A DNA stretch of 64,000 nt. It comes from JAHBNG01 sp039028975. GTDB lineage: Bacteria; Chloroflexota; Anaerolineae; Caldilineales; Caldilineaceae. The translations under genes and the position numbers were made by a program. The notes under the pieces are model-generated. The model saw only the letters and a program-made list of their open reading frames with translations, was not told the origin of the DNA and did not search any database. Of this stretch, positions 8,372 through 19,200 are shown piece after piece. How positions within the stretch are numbered: position 1 is the stretch's first letter; each line of letters begins with the position of its first letter. The stretch covers positions 108,068 through 172,067 of the forward strand of contig JBCCHB010000007.1 in the NCBI GenBank assembly GCA_039028975.1, given 5' to 3'.

Positions 8372-11300
8372 ATGTTCCGTTCTATCGTTCGGGAGTGGGT
8401 TTGTTTTGCCCAATTCCCTTTGAAAAAGTGCCTTTATCTATTATTTGTTTTTGGACTCGTAGCGGCTGCCACTATTTTTTCTGGGGACGTGCAGCCAGCT
8501 TATGCTTCATCTGTCATGACAGCCGTACAGGCACCTTCCCAGCAAGATCCAGCGCCAGAAGCAACCGCTGGTGAACTTCTTACCAACTACTTTCAGGTCA
8601 ATCTACAACTGCAGAGCGTAACCGATTCGGGGTTGGCTACGACCATCGGTGATGTAGACACCAATGCCGGCCCAGACAACACTTATGTCTTCGACTGGAC
8701 CAGCTTTGTCCCCAATCGTCCCGGTGATACAGTCGACTGGATCGAAGGGGACTGGATTGGCAATTATCGATACGGTGATCCAACTGGCGATCACGTCACG
8801 GTCGATCATGATCCGGCACCTGGCACCGCAGACTTAGACTACTATCCGTCCGGTGGTGAAGAGTACGACGTAGAGGCGTTTTACTTTGATAATGATGCCG
8901 ATTACTTTTACATAGCCATCGTCACCTCTGTGCCTTTCTCTGGAACCTATACCAACCAAGTTTCGGGTAGCGTCTTTGATGCATTAGGTGTACCAGATAT
9001 TAAATTTGTGGGCAGCACCACAGGCTCCATCTTTTACCCTGGCGATCTGGCTCTGGATCTCGGGGTCGGTACGCCTCGCGATGAGCAAGGTGACAACGCT
9101 TTTCGCTATGATTATGGTGTGGATCTTGTTCACGAAGACCGGACCACCCAAGTGCCATATAATGAAGCCGGATGGATTGCGGCGGACGAGCGAGACTTCT
9201 CCTTAGGCGATCAGCTATACAAAACGCAGTACGATGCTGGCGGCAGCGACAATTCACCTGATCCAGGCAGCGCATGGTATACCAGCGTCTTCAAGGGCTT
9301 TACTACTGGTGGTTGGTCCCATACTAACTTCGATCCCATCGGGACGCCCGGCTTGGTAGAATCCAGAGGAGCTGTGCAGACGGCCTACTATGAATATACA
9401 TTTCCTGGAGGGATTTTAGAGAATGACAGCCCCACATACGTCATCGAATTTGTCATTCCCCGTACACTCTTCCAAGATGATAATCCGGGTAATGGCTCGC
9501 CAATAGGCATTCGTTGGGTAGAAGGATGTCGCAACGACGGAAATGGTATCGATGGTGTCTTGACTCTCAACGGCACAATTGACGAGCCTCCCACCCCAGA
9601 GACGGTTAGCCTGGGCGACCAGATCTGGTTTGATGCCAATAACAACGGTGTAAAGGATAGTAGTGAGGTTGGCATTGCTGACGTTACAGCCACCCTGTGG
9701 ACCGATGATAATGGCGACGGTGCTCCCGATACCAACACAACTTTGACCTCTACAACCAATGCAGAGGGATATTATATATTTGATGATCTGGTTCCTGGTG
9801 ACTATGTTGTCCAAATTGCTCCCGATCAGTTTGAACCTGCCAGCCCGCTCTTTGGCCTCCTCTCTAGTAACGGAAATGATATTGGGGCCACCGGCTCACC
9901 CGATCCGGATACAGGTGATGTAGATAATGATGACAACGGCGATCCGGTGGCAGGGCTTGGCGTGCTCTCCAAGGCAGTTACCCTTACAGTGGGCGGAGAA
10001 CCAACCGATGACGATGAATCTGGCATTGCCAGCAACGTAGCCACTGAGAGCAGCAATCGCACAGTAGACTTTGGTTTCTACGAGCCAGTTGCTCTGGGCG
10101 ACCAGGTCTGGTTGGACGTGGACAACAATGGCGTCAAAGACGTGGACGAAGTGGGTATTCAAGGTGTTACCCTCAACCTCTGGATAGATGCTGACGATGA
10201 TGGCATTCCGGAAACAGACACTGGGTTGAGTGCAACCACGGGTACTAATGGCTATTACCTCTTTGATGGCATACCACCTGGCGACTACTTCATCCAGATT
10301 CCATCTACCAACTTTGCGCCAAACGCACCGTTAGATGGTCTCTCCTCAAGCACAGGTAATGGCATAGCGCCGGATGTGGATGATTCACCGATAGAAGATG
10401 ATGACAATGGCGACCCCGCCGTCAATCTGGGAAATTTGGATGGTGTTGTAACCCAAGCCATTACGCTCGTCAGCCGCGGCGAACCGATTGATGACAACGA
10501 GGCAGGGATAGCCTCAACGGCTCCCAATAACAGCAGCAACAAGACAGTGGACTTTGGTTTCTACCAAGAAGGCCCGGGCCCTATGAGTTTGGGTGATCAA
10601 GTCTGGCTAGACATTAATGATAATGGCCAGATCGATGGGAGTGAGCCAGGAATCTCAGGCGTTCTGCTAAAGCTATGGAGCGATGACGATGGTGACGGTG
10701 GGCCGGATACGGATCTGGCTATCACAGCGACCACCAACATCAGCGGCTTCTACCTCTTCGATAATCTTACACCAGGTGACTATGTCGTCCAGATTCCGGC
10801 AAGCGAGTTTGCAACGGGCAAACCACTTGAGGGTCACTCCTCCAGCACGGGGAATGACTCAGGGACCGGCGCACCGGATCCGGACAATGATCAGAACAAT
10901 GATGACAACGGCATCCCAATGGGTGGTGGTATCGTCTCTCTAGCTGTCACATTGACTGCTGATGGTGAACCAACCGATGATGGTGGTTTAACCAGCGGCA
11001 CGGCCACCAATGAGAACAGCAACTTGACCGTTGACTTTGGCTTTTTCCAAATTGGGGGCCAACCCGAGCTGAGCCTGGGTGACCAGATTTGGTTGGACAG
11101 TGACAATAGTGGCTTGATTGACAATGGGGAGACGGGGATCGCTGGCGTGCAGGTGAAGCTCTGGCGAGACACGAATGGTGACAATGCGCCAGACGAGGAT
11201 CTAAACCTCACGGCAACCACCAACATTAGCGGCTTCTATCTCTTTGATAATCTAGTTCCAGGTGATTACATTGTCCAAGTTCCTGCCTCTGAGTTTGGTA

Positions 11301-14300
11301 CTGGTAAGCCACTGGAAGGTCTTAGCAGCAGTACGGGGAATGATGTCGGGACCACCGGTGCGCCGGATCCGGACAACAATCAGAACAATGATGACAACGG
11401 GGATCCAGATGGCACAGGCGGCATCACCTCTAAAGCAGTGACCTTGGCTACAGGCAATGAACCAATCAACGATACAGGCCCAACGAGCGGAAACGCCCGC
11501 GATGAAGACAGCAATCTGACCATCGATTTTGGTTTCTTCCGATCAGGAGCGGAGCCTACCCAGCACAGCTTGGGCAACTATATTTGGCTGGACGGTGACA
11601 ACAATGGCCAGGTAGACGCAAATGAGTCGCCGGTGGCTGATGGGGTGCTCGTGGAACTGCTATCTTCTCAAGGCGTGGTACTCCAATCCGCGACTACCGT
11701 CAACGGCTTCTACCTCTTTACGAACCTCATTCCTGGACGCTACCAGGTTCGTCTAGCGGCAAGCAACTTCCAGACTTCGGGTCTACTGGTTGGGTACAGT
11801 CACAGCACCGGCGTCAATCAAGAAGCAACCCCAGATAATGATGGCGATCAGAATGATAATGGATTAGACGGCTCTAGCCCACCCACCGATGGCATCACAA
11901 GTGCGCCTGTTACCATTGGGACCAACGAACCCACTAGTGAGACACCAACGGCTACGGGAACACCTGGTGATGATGGCAACGGTACTCCCGATGCGAATAG
12001 CAACCTCACCGTTGATTTTGGTGTCGTACGGGCCGCCCATAGTTTGGGGAACTATGTGTGGAGTGACACCAACAACAATGGCATAGTGGATCCCAACGAA
12101 GGACCAGTGCCAGATGGCGTCTTTATTGAACTGCTCGATGAGCAGGGCCGCCCACTCAACAATACCACAACCGCGAATGGCTTCTACATATTTGGCAGCC
12201 TGACAGAAGGGAATTACCGAGTGCGCTTGGCTGCTTCTAATTTCGCCCCTGGTGGTCGTCTGGCCAACTATACCCACAGCAGTGGAGATGGCCAGGAGGA
12301 CGATCCCAATGCAGGCGGCGATCAAAATGATAATGGACTGGATACTTCTGACCCAGTTGCAAGCGGTATTACCAGTGGTCTTGTGATCCTGAATTCGGAT
12401 GAGCCAACGTTAGAGACGCCTACGGCTACAGGAACATCCGGTGATGATGGCCTGGGAACTGAAGATAGTAGCAGCAACTTGACTGTGGACTTCGGCGTTG
12501 TGCCTCCGGCTACAACTGTCGCTATCGGCAACATGGTCTGGCACGATGAAGACAATGATGGCCAGTATAACCCACTGACGGAATCGGGCATTGCAGGTCT
12601 CCAACTCCAGCTCTTTATGACGGGTAGCGATCCATCAAACAGCGACCCGCTTATGACCCAATCTACCGCGGCGGATGGTTCGTACCACTTTAGCGGCCTC
12701 ACACCTGGGTCATACTTCATCTACATTCCCAGCCCACCAACTGGCCTCCCCATGAGCAGCTCCCGAACGGATGGAGTTGACAATCAGGAGGACAACGACA
12801 ACAATGGCATCCAGATCTTGCCGGGTGGACCTGTACGCAGCCCGGATATTGAGCTAACCATCAATGGCGAGCCAACCAATGATGGCGATGGAAGCAGCAG
12901 CGATCAGACCATCGACTTCGGTTTCTGGAAACCTATGTATAGCCTAGGTAACTATCTTTGGATTGACTCTGACGATAACGGTGTGGTCGATACGGGAGAA
13001 AGCTATGTGCCAGATGGCGTTCTCGTCGAACTTCTAAACGGTGACGGTTCACCAACTGGCATGGTAACTGAAACCGTCAATGGATTCTATCTCTTCAATG
13101 AGCTTGATCCTGGAGACTACCGCGTGCGGATTGCTGCCAGCAACTTTATGGCTGACGGTCTTCTTGAGGGATATACGCACTCCACTGGCGCAGGACAGGA
13201 AGAAGATCCCAACAACAACGACGATCAAAATGACAATGGTTTGGATAGCAGCGTTGTCACCATTGATGGGATCAGTAGTGGAATTGTCTCTTTGGGTAGT
13301 GACGAACCATTGAATGAATCGCCCACTTTGAGCACTTTACCAGGCAATGATGGAGCAGGGACGCTGGATGGCAACAGCAATCTAACCGTTGACTTTGGTG
13401 TTGTACCACCTAGCAGTGTCTTGATGAGCCTTGGAAACTTGGTGTGGAATGATGCCAATAGCAACGGTATAGTCGATCCCAATGAACCAGGTATTGATGG
13501 TGTGACGGTCCAGCTCTTCCAAGCTGGTGATGATCCAACAAGCGCTTCACCTGTACGCACCGAACAGACCAGTGGTGGCGGTTTCTACCAATTTACCGAT
13601 CTGGAGCCAGGTATCTACTTTGTCTACATTCCAACGCCTCTGGCACCTTTTACGGGTAGCAGCCCTATCGAAAGTGAAGCTGATGATCAGCGAGATAACG
13701 ATGACAATGGTATCCAATCCACCATAAATGGAGCGGTTCGTAGCCCCGATATTACCTTGACACCCAACAACGAACCCACAAATGACGGGGATGGGGCCAA
13801 TAGCGATCTGACCATTGACTTCGGCTTTTTCAATACACCAGTGGCTGTTGGTGACCGAGTCTGGTTTGACGAAAATGGCAATGGACTCTTGGATTCAGGT
13901 GAACAGGGTGTCCCCAATGTTACCGTATGGCTCTACCAAGACGGTGTACCCATTACAGAAAGTCCATTCCTCACTACAACGACCTTTGACAATGGCTTCT
14001 ACCTCTTCCCCGCTGTGCCATCTGGTGAGTACTATGTTCGATTCGATCTCTCCTCCTTGCCCATCGGATATATTCCAACCCTGCAGGATGTAGGCACAGA
14101 TGATGGGATTGATAGTGATGCGGATCCCGATACGGGCGTTACCCCATCGACAGGCACTCTAGTCCCAGAGACAAGCAATCTGACGCTGGATTTGGGCATT
14201 ACCCGGGAGGCGTCAGTGGGTGATCTGGTCTGGTACGATACAGACGCCGATGGGACGCAAGATGGCGATGAGACCGGCCAGCCAGCCCAGATAGAGCAAA

Positions 14301-15778
14301 TTGGTGTCCCCGGTGTCAGCGTTACCCTCTTTACGGCGGATAACGACCAAGTTGGAGTAACCACGACCAACGCGGATGGCTCATATCACTTTGATGGCTT
14401 GCTTCCAGGAGGGTACTATCTTCGCTTTACACCACCTGCTGGCTTCTCAGTTAGCCCAACAGATGCCGGGACTGATGATCTATTTGATAGCGATGTCCAA
14501 GCCGATTCGCTACAAACAGCACCCTTCTCTTTGACGGCAGGTCAACATGATCCAACCCGGGATTTGGGTCTCTATCTGCCCAGCGAAAGGCCTGCGACAT
14601 TGGGTAACAGAGTCTGGTTGGATTCAAATCGAGACGGTATCCAAAACCAAGATGAACCAGGCTTGCCCAGCATTCTGGTAACGCTGCGGGATTCTACTAA
14701 TAACGCGTTGTCTGAAACGAGAACCGATGAGAACGGCAATTACCTCTTTAGGAATCTAGCACCTGGCACCTATCGTTTAGGCTTCACTGCCCCTGAGGGC
14801 TACTTGTTTAGCCCACAAGACGTTGGCTCCAATCCGGCTGAGGATAGCGATGCCGATTTGATAACAGGGATTACGTCGCCGATTACGCTAGAGAGTGGTG
14901 AAGATGATCGCAACTGGGATGCAGGCTTTTACATCGAAGAACAGAACACAGGTGCAATCGGTGATCGAGTCTGGCTTGATGCTAATGGAAATGGCCTGCA
15001 AGATGAGGAGATGTCTCAAGCTGGTGTGTCGGGTATAACTGTCATGCTCTATGGCGAAGAGAATCAACTAGTCGCTACGACAACGACCGACGCCACAGGC
15101 ACCTATCGATTTGAGCGGCTCCTAGGTGGAAACTACTACCTTGTCTTTGATCTTCCCTCGTCTTATGCCCCAACTGACGACGAGGTAGGTACTGATGAGA
15201 GTGAAGATAGTGATGTTGACTCAACAACATGGCGTACCCCAATCATCAACATCACATCTGGTGAGAACGATACGGATTGGGATTTGGGCCTAATTGTTCC
15301 AAATGTCACGGGTGAGGCTACGGCAATCATTGGTGGCGAAGTTTGGGAAGAGAGCCGCGGGACGAATGGCAGGGTTGACGGGTTACGGGACGATACTGAG
15401 ATGGCTCTGTCAAGCATCGTCGTGAAGCTATACGATAACCTTGGCGATCTGATGGCCACCACGTTCACCGATCAGACAGGTGCTTATACCTTTACCAATG
15501 TACTAACTGGCACGTACTATTTGGAATTTGTTAGTCCAAGTTCTCCGTCTTCAAGCCAGGTCTATAGCTTTACAACCAGCTCTGAGGTCAGCGGAGTGGA
15601 CAACGACAGCGACGCCAATAGCCAGACGGGGCGCACCATGCCGATACGCGTCGTGTCTGGCTCGGAAGACTTCACATGGGATGTCGGCTTCTTCACCTTT
15701 GATCCAACGAACCTACCACGTGGTGATGAACCTGGGATTAGGTCGGAGATCTTCTTGCCGCTGATCGATTCAAGATAG
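8372..15778 (+). CDS. Giant secreted protein with 14 SdrD B-like repeats
   Basis: A 2468-residue exported protein. The N terminus MFRSIVREWV...CLYLLFVFGLVAAATIFSG...AYAS is a signal peptide. Residues 60-410 form a unique region I cannot assign. From about residue 411 to 2440 there are 14 SdrD B-like (Cna-B-type) repeats of roughly 110-190 residues, each opening with (S/A)(L/I/V)G(D/N)xxWxDxxxxG and containing an NGxYxFxxLxPGxY core. The acidic DxNxDG loops are typical calcium-binding sites of this family. The protein ends in IFLPLIDSR with no LPXTG or membrane anchor. ATG 8372 has AAGGAG 11 bases upstream; the ATG at 8345 has none. An adhesin or surface stalk is likely. Confidence 0.9.
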   Translation: MFRSIVREWVCFAQFPLKKCLYLLFVFGLVAAATIFSGDVQPAYASSVMTAVQAPSQQDPAPEATAGELLTNYFQVNLQLQSVTDSGLATTIGDVDTNAGPDNTYVFDWTSFVPNRPGDTVDWIEGDWIGNYRYGDPTGDHVTVDHDPAPGTADLDYYPSGGEEYDVEAFYFDNDADYFYIAIVTSVPFSGTYTNQVSGSVFDALGVPDIKFVGSTTGSIFYPGDLALDLGVGTPRDEQGDNAFRYDYGVDLVHEDRTTQVPYNEAGWIAADERDFSLGDQLYKTQYDAGGSDNSPDPGSAWYTSVFKGFTTGGWSHTNFDPIGTPGLVESRGAVQTAYYEYTFPGGILENDSPTYVIEFVIPRTLFQDDNPGNGSPIGIRWVEGCRNDGNGIDGVLTLNGTIDEPPTPETVSLGDQIWFDANNNGVKDSSEVGIADVTATLWTDDNGDGAPDTNTTLTSTTNAEGYYIFDDLVPGDYVVQIAPDQFEPASPLFGLLSSNGNDIGATGSPDPDTGDVDNDDNGDPVAGLGVLSKAVTLTVGGEPTDDDESGIASNVATESSNRTVDFGFYEPVALGDQVWLDVDNNGVKDVDEVGIQGVTLNLWIDADDDGIPETDTGLSATTGTNGYYLFDGIPPGDYFIQIPSTNFAPNAPLDGLSSSTGNGIAPDVDDSPIEDDDNGDPAVNLGNLDGVVTQAITLVSRGEPIDDNEAGIASTAPNNSSNKTVDFGFYQEGPGPMSLGDQVWLDINDNGQIDGSEPGISGVLLKLWSDDDGDGGPDTDLAITATTNISGFYLFDNLTPGDYVVQIPASEFATGKPLEGHSSSTGNDSGTGAPDPDNDQNNDDNGIPMGGGIVSLAVTLTADGEPTDDGGLTSGTATNENSNLTVDFGFFQIGGQPELSLGDQIWLDSDNSGLIDNGETGIAGVQVKLWRDTNGDNAPDEDLNLTATTNISGFYLFDNLVPGDYIVQVPASEFGTGKPLEGLSSSTGNDVGTTGAPDPDNNQNNDDNGDPDGTGGITSKAVTLATGNEPINDTGPTSGNARDEDSNLTIDFGFFRSGAEPTQHSLGNYIWLDGDNNGQVDANESPVADGVLVELLSSQGVVLQSATTVNGFYLFTNLIPGRYQVRLAASNFQTSGLLVGYSHSTGVNQEATPDNDGDQNDNGLDGSSPPTDGITSAPVTIGTNEPTSETPTATGTPGDDGNGTPDANSNLTVDFGVVRAAHSLGNYVWSDTNNNGIVDPNEGPVPDGVFIELLDEQGRPLNNTTTANGFYIFGSLTEGNYRVRLAASNFAPGGRLANYTHSSGDGQEDDPNAGGDQNDNGLDTSDPVASGITSGLVILNSDEPTLETPTATGTSGDDGLGTEDSSSNLTVDFGVVPPATTVAIGNMVWHDEDNDGQYNPLTESGIAGLQLQLFMTGSDPSNSDPLMTQSTAADGSYHFSGLTPGSYFIYIPSPPTGLPMSSSRTDGVDNQEDNDNNGIQILPGGPVRSPDIELTINGEPTNDGDGSSSDQTIDFGFWKPMYSLGNYLWIDSDDNGVVDTGESYVPDGVLVELLNGDGSPTGMVTETVNGFYLFNELDPGDYRVRIAASNFMADGLLEGYTHSTGAGQEEDPNNNDDQNDNGLDSSVVTIDGISSGIVSLGSDEPLNESPTLSTLPGNDGAGTLDGNSNLTVDFGVVPPSSVLMSLGNLVWNDANSNGIVDPNEPGIDGVTVQLFQAGDDPTSASPVRTEQTSGGGFYQFTDLEPGIYFVYIPTPLAPFTGSSPIESEADDQRDNDDNGIQSTINGAVRSPDITLTPNNEPTNDGDGANSDLTIDFGFFNTPVAVGDRVWFDENGNGLLDSGEQGVPNVTVWLYQDGVPITESPFLTTTTFDNGFYLFPAVPSGEYYVRFDLSSLPIGYIPTLQDVGTDDGIDSDADPDTGVTPSTGTLVPETSNLTLDLGITREASVGDLVWYDTDADGTQDGDETGQPAQIEQIGVPGVSVTLFTADNDQVGVTTTNADGSYHFDGLLPGGYYLRFTPPAGFSVSPTDAGTDDLFDSDVQADSLQTAPFSLTAGQHDPTRDLGLYLPSERPATLGNRVWLDSNRDGIQNQDEPGLPSILVTLRDSTNNALSETRTDENGNYLFRNLAPGTYRLGFTAPEGYLFSPQDVGSNPAEDSDADLITGITSPITLESGEDDRNWDAGFYIEEQNTGAIGDRVWLDANGNGLQDEEMSQAGVSGITVMLYGEENQLVATTTTDATGTYRFERLLGGNYYLVFDLPSSYAPTDDEVGTDESEDSDVDSTTWRTPIINITSGENDTDWDLGLIVPNVTGEATAIIGGEVWEESRGTNGRVDGLRDDTEMALSSIVVKLYDNLGDLMATTFTDQTGAYTFTNVLTGTYYLEFVSPSSPSSSQVYSFTTSSEVSGVDNDSDANSQTGRTMPIRVVSGSEDFTWDVGFFTFDPTNLPRGDEPGIRSEIFLPLIDSR

Positions 15779-15844
15779 GAGAAGGTAATTTCCCCATAGA
15801 GTAAAGGAACAGTAGACTATACCACGTTTAGCGTAGGATTTAAG

Positions 15845-15892
15845 AAACGGTCGTCCTCACCTGAAACAGGTAGCAGGACGACCGTTTTTATT
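15845..15892 (+). terminator. Intrinsic terminator after the SdrD-B gene
   Basis: A 13-bp stem AAACGGTCGTCCT (15845-15857) pairs with 15875-15887. An inner ACCTG-AAA-CAGGT hairpin closes the loop, and TTTTTATTT follows. The rest of the interval to 16296 has no supported gene, only a 9-bp TTTGGAAAC/GTTTCCAAA pair at 16187-16195 and 16235-16243. Confidence 0.85.
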
Positions 15893-16296
15893 TGCCTCGA
15901 TTGCTTTGTCCACCCCGTATTCATCCTCAGCAGATCCTAGTTCAGTAGGCACGCCCTTACCACTGTGGGACTATTTCCAACAGATCTGGGACTTCTGGCG
16001 TAGAAAGACGCCTCGCCACCTCCTACAATAGAGCCAAAGGAACTGGTGACAACAGCCATGTGACTTTGAGTATCTATACTCGATGGTATAACGAATTCTG
16101 TGTAAAATTCCAGGCCTTCTGAGTGGACACGTCCTCTATTTCGCCTTTTACACAACCATCGTTATACGACCCTATGCTCTGCCCCGTTTGGAAACTGTAG
16201 TTTGGTTACTCTGGTAAAGCAAATAAAAATTATGGTTTCCAAATCGACCGCAGCATAACTTCCTATGTGTACAACCGAATCTTTAGGAGACAAACA

Positions 16297-19200
16297 ATGT
16301 ACCCCCGTAAATCTATTTTAAAGTCTATCCAAAAACTGAATACCTACCTATCCGTACTCCGCAGTAGAAAGATGAGATTATCTCCGAACAACTGTAGTAT
16401 AGCATTCCCTAACCAAACTGGAGGCTACCAACGATTTTCAGCCAAATTCGTACCCAATCTAGCCATCCTAATCGCTCTGCTTCTAATGGTGCTAGCGGCC
16501 TTACTTCCTGTGTCCACTGTTAGCGCTGCCTCACTCAATCAAGAAGTAACCGTCGATATTCCAGCCTTACGGGATACGGGTATAATCGAGGGGTTGCCAG
16601 ATTACGTTCATCTGCACGGTGCTGATATATTCGTCTTTCATAGACGAAATGAAAACAGTGAAGTTTTAGATATCGCCTTTATCGAGTTTGATCTCGCAGC
16701 GATTCCAAATGAGGCGGTCATTAGTGAGGCAAAACTCGAGCTACATTTAGATTTTTCACCCACTGCACCGCCTCAGACCATTGAAATCGGTCTGGTAACA
16801 GATGAGTGGAATCCGTATCCATTCAGTTGGAATACCCAGCCAGCCGTCACATGGTCCACTGGAAATCCAGCAGCAAGCCCTACGGCGAGTGCGACAGGTC
16901 CTCTGGCTTGGCCTATGACGTCGCTGGTCCGGAGCTGGCTTGATGGGACTATCGAAAACCATGGTATAGCACTTCGCCCGCTTGTCCTGGCTGGTGGCGT
17001 TGTGACAGGACAAACCAGCGATGCGGCGGACGATCCAACAACCGATGCAGATGGTTTCTCACCACGGCTCGTCGTTACCTACACTCTTCCTACAGATACT
17101 GAACCACGTCCGGACCTTGGCGATGCGCCAGACAGCAGCAACCATCACAGCTTTGTCAATCGCGCCTACCCCAACGTGCCAGGGAATTTCCCTACGGTAT
17201 GGCAAGTACCATCTGGAGAGGTGGCTGGACCACGCCACTTGAACCAAACCTATGAAGCCATTCTTGGTCAGTACCTATCTCGAGAGGCCGATGCCGATCA
17301 AGGGTTAGATCAGGACGGAGCCAATAACATTCTCCAAAACGCCGCTGGCCTCGTTGGTGATATTGCCGACCTGGATCGGGGTGACGATGGTTGGCGCAAT
17401 CGCAACATCCGATTCATTGACTGTCTGCAACAGACGCTGACTGTTCGAGTCTATCGAGATGCGAACTCGACCCAAGAGATCATGTATCTCAACACATGGT
17501 TTGATGGCAATCGGGATGGTGATTGGGCAGATCGCCGCGCCTGTGTCCCTTTGGGCAGCTCCCCTAACCGCCCTCTATCCCCCTCTTATGAATGGATTGT
17601 GCAGAATGAAGTCATCGACATGGCGACGATTCCGGCAGATGGCTACCGCGATATTCAGATACCTACGGAACGAATCTACAACGGTGCCGATGACCAATCT
17701 CACTGGATGCGCTTTACTTTGAGCGAAGAACCGGCCATTGTGCCATCGACTGGTGGTCTGCCCGATGGGCGTGGGCTTCACCCTGTGGACGACAGCGCGC
17801 CCAGTGGCTTTCTCTTTGGCGAGACTGAGGATGTGCTCTATAATCCGCCGCCACTTGGTGAGGTTGGCGAGCTACTTCTAGAAAAGCAGGTTATCAACGC
17901 CATTAGCCCCGTTCCATATGGCGAAACGGTTACCTATCAAGTGCGTCTGAGTCACACCGGAGGCTCCCAACCTATCCAGGCCCAGATTCGCGATGAGTTG
18001 ACGGATGTTGCATTACATTTGTCACCTCGACTCAACGCAGATGGCCAATCTGTCTACGTCAACGTAACCAGTCCAACGGGCGGCGTTTCACCCCTGGTTG
18101 CCCAAGTTAGAAACTCTGACGATGCTTCGTCCAATGAGGTCGTCTTTTGGGAAGGCATCCTAAAACCCAATGCAGAGGTCATTCTCACCTTTGATGTAAC
18201 AGTGCACCCCTTCTGCCACTTTTTCACAGGCACCCGGTCCGTTGAGAACGTTGCCCAAGCCCGATCTCCAGAAGGAACCCAGATCCAAGCGGATATTGCA
18301 TTCGACGGCCAGTGCTTCGTCTTCGACACCAATGACTTGCCCATTGGTGAGGTTGAGCTAGATAGTTCGCTTGGTGAGGCCCCCGTTGGTTTCCGCTGGG
18401 AGAGTGACGTTCACAATCGCCATGACCATGAGATCATCCTTGGCTTGGTCCAACAATTGAGCGGGACGCCTAATGATGAGGACGCTACGGACGATGGACC
18501 AGGGGATGAGCCTCGCCACATGGTCACCAAAGCATCAACAGGGGATAGCGCTCGCTTTCTGGGTAGCGTGACCTTTGACCCTGATGAGAAGAAACGAGTA
18601 GCTCTCCAGTTGGAGATGGACTCCGCCGCCGATAAGGAACTAAGCTTCCTTAACGATGACGCACCGTTGGGACGCCTGCGCTACTGCTTGCTGCCCTATG
18701 AGGACGCCACCTGCCCCAGCGAAGACGAATATCCGAACTTGTGGGGCGAATGGGAGCTGCCACACGTACCTCGCCGAGCTGATCTGGGCGACGCACCGGA
18801 CAGCACCAACCACTTTACGCCAACAATGGAAGCCTACCTAGGTATCCAAGCCAACTTTCCAACCGTCTTTGATCCGGCAACAGGCTTACCTCCGGGACCA
18901 AGACATTTGCGCCCCTGGTTATTTCACCTGGGACCCGATGTGAGCAATGAAGTAGAGGCAGATATCGGCCGCGATGCTGATGGCGTTAACAACATTGAGC
19001 CACTCGCTGACACGCCCGACCAAGATTGGTATGATGATGGTTCATCGTTAACCCTTCAGGGTGCGTGTGAGCCTGCCATTGCCGATGTGGAGGTCAACGT
19101 CAGCCTCAAGGCTCTACAGCACTTTAGCACAACCAACCCAACGGCCTATCTTAACGTCTGGCTAGACTGGAGCTACGATGGGGACTGGGATGATAGTTTT

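Noticed and set aside
15937..16155. 72-codon minus-strand frame between the two giant genes
   Set aside because: No ribosome binding site or recognisable motif.
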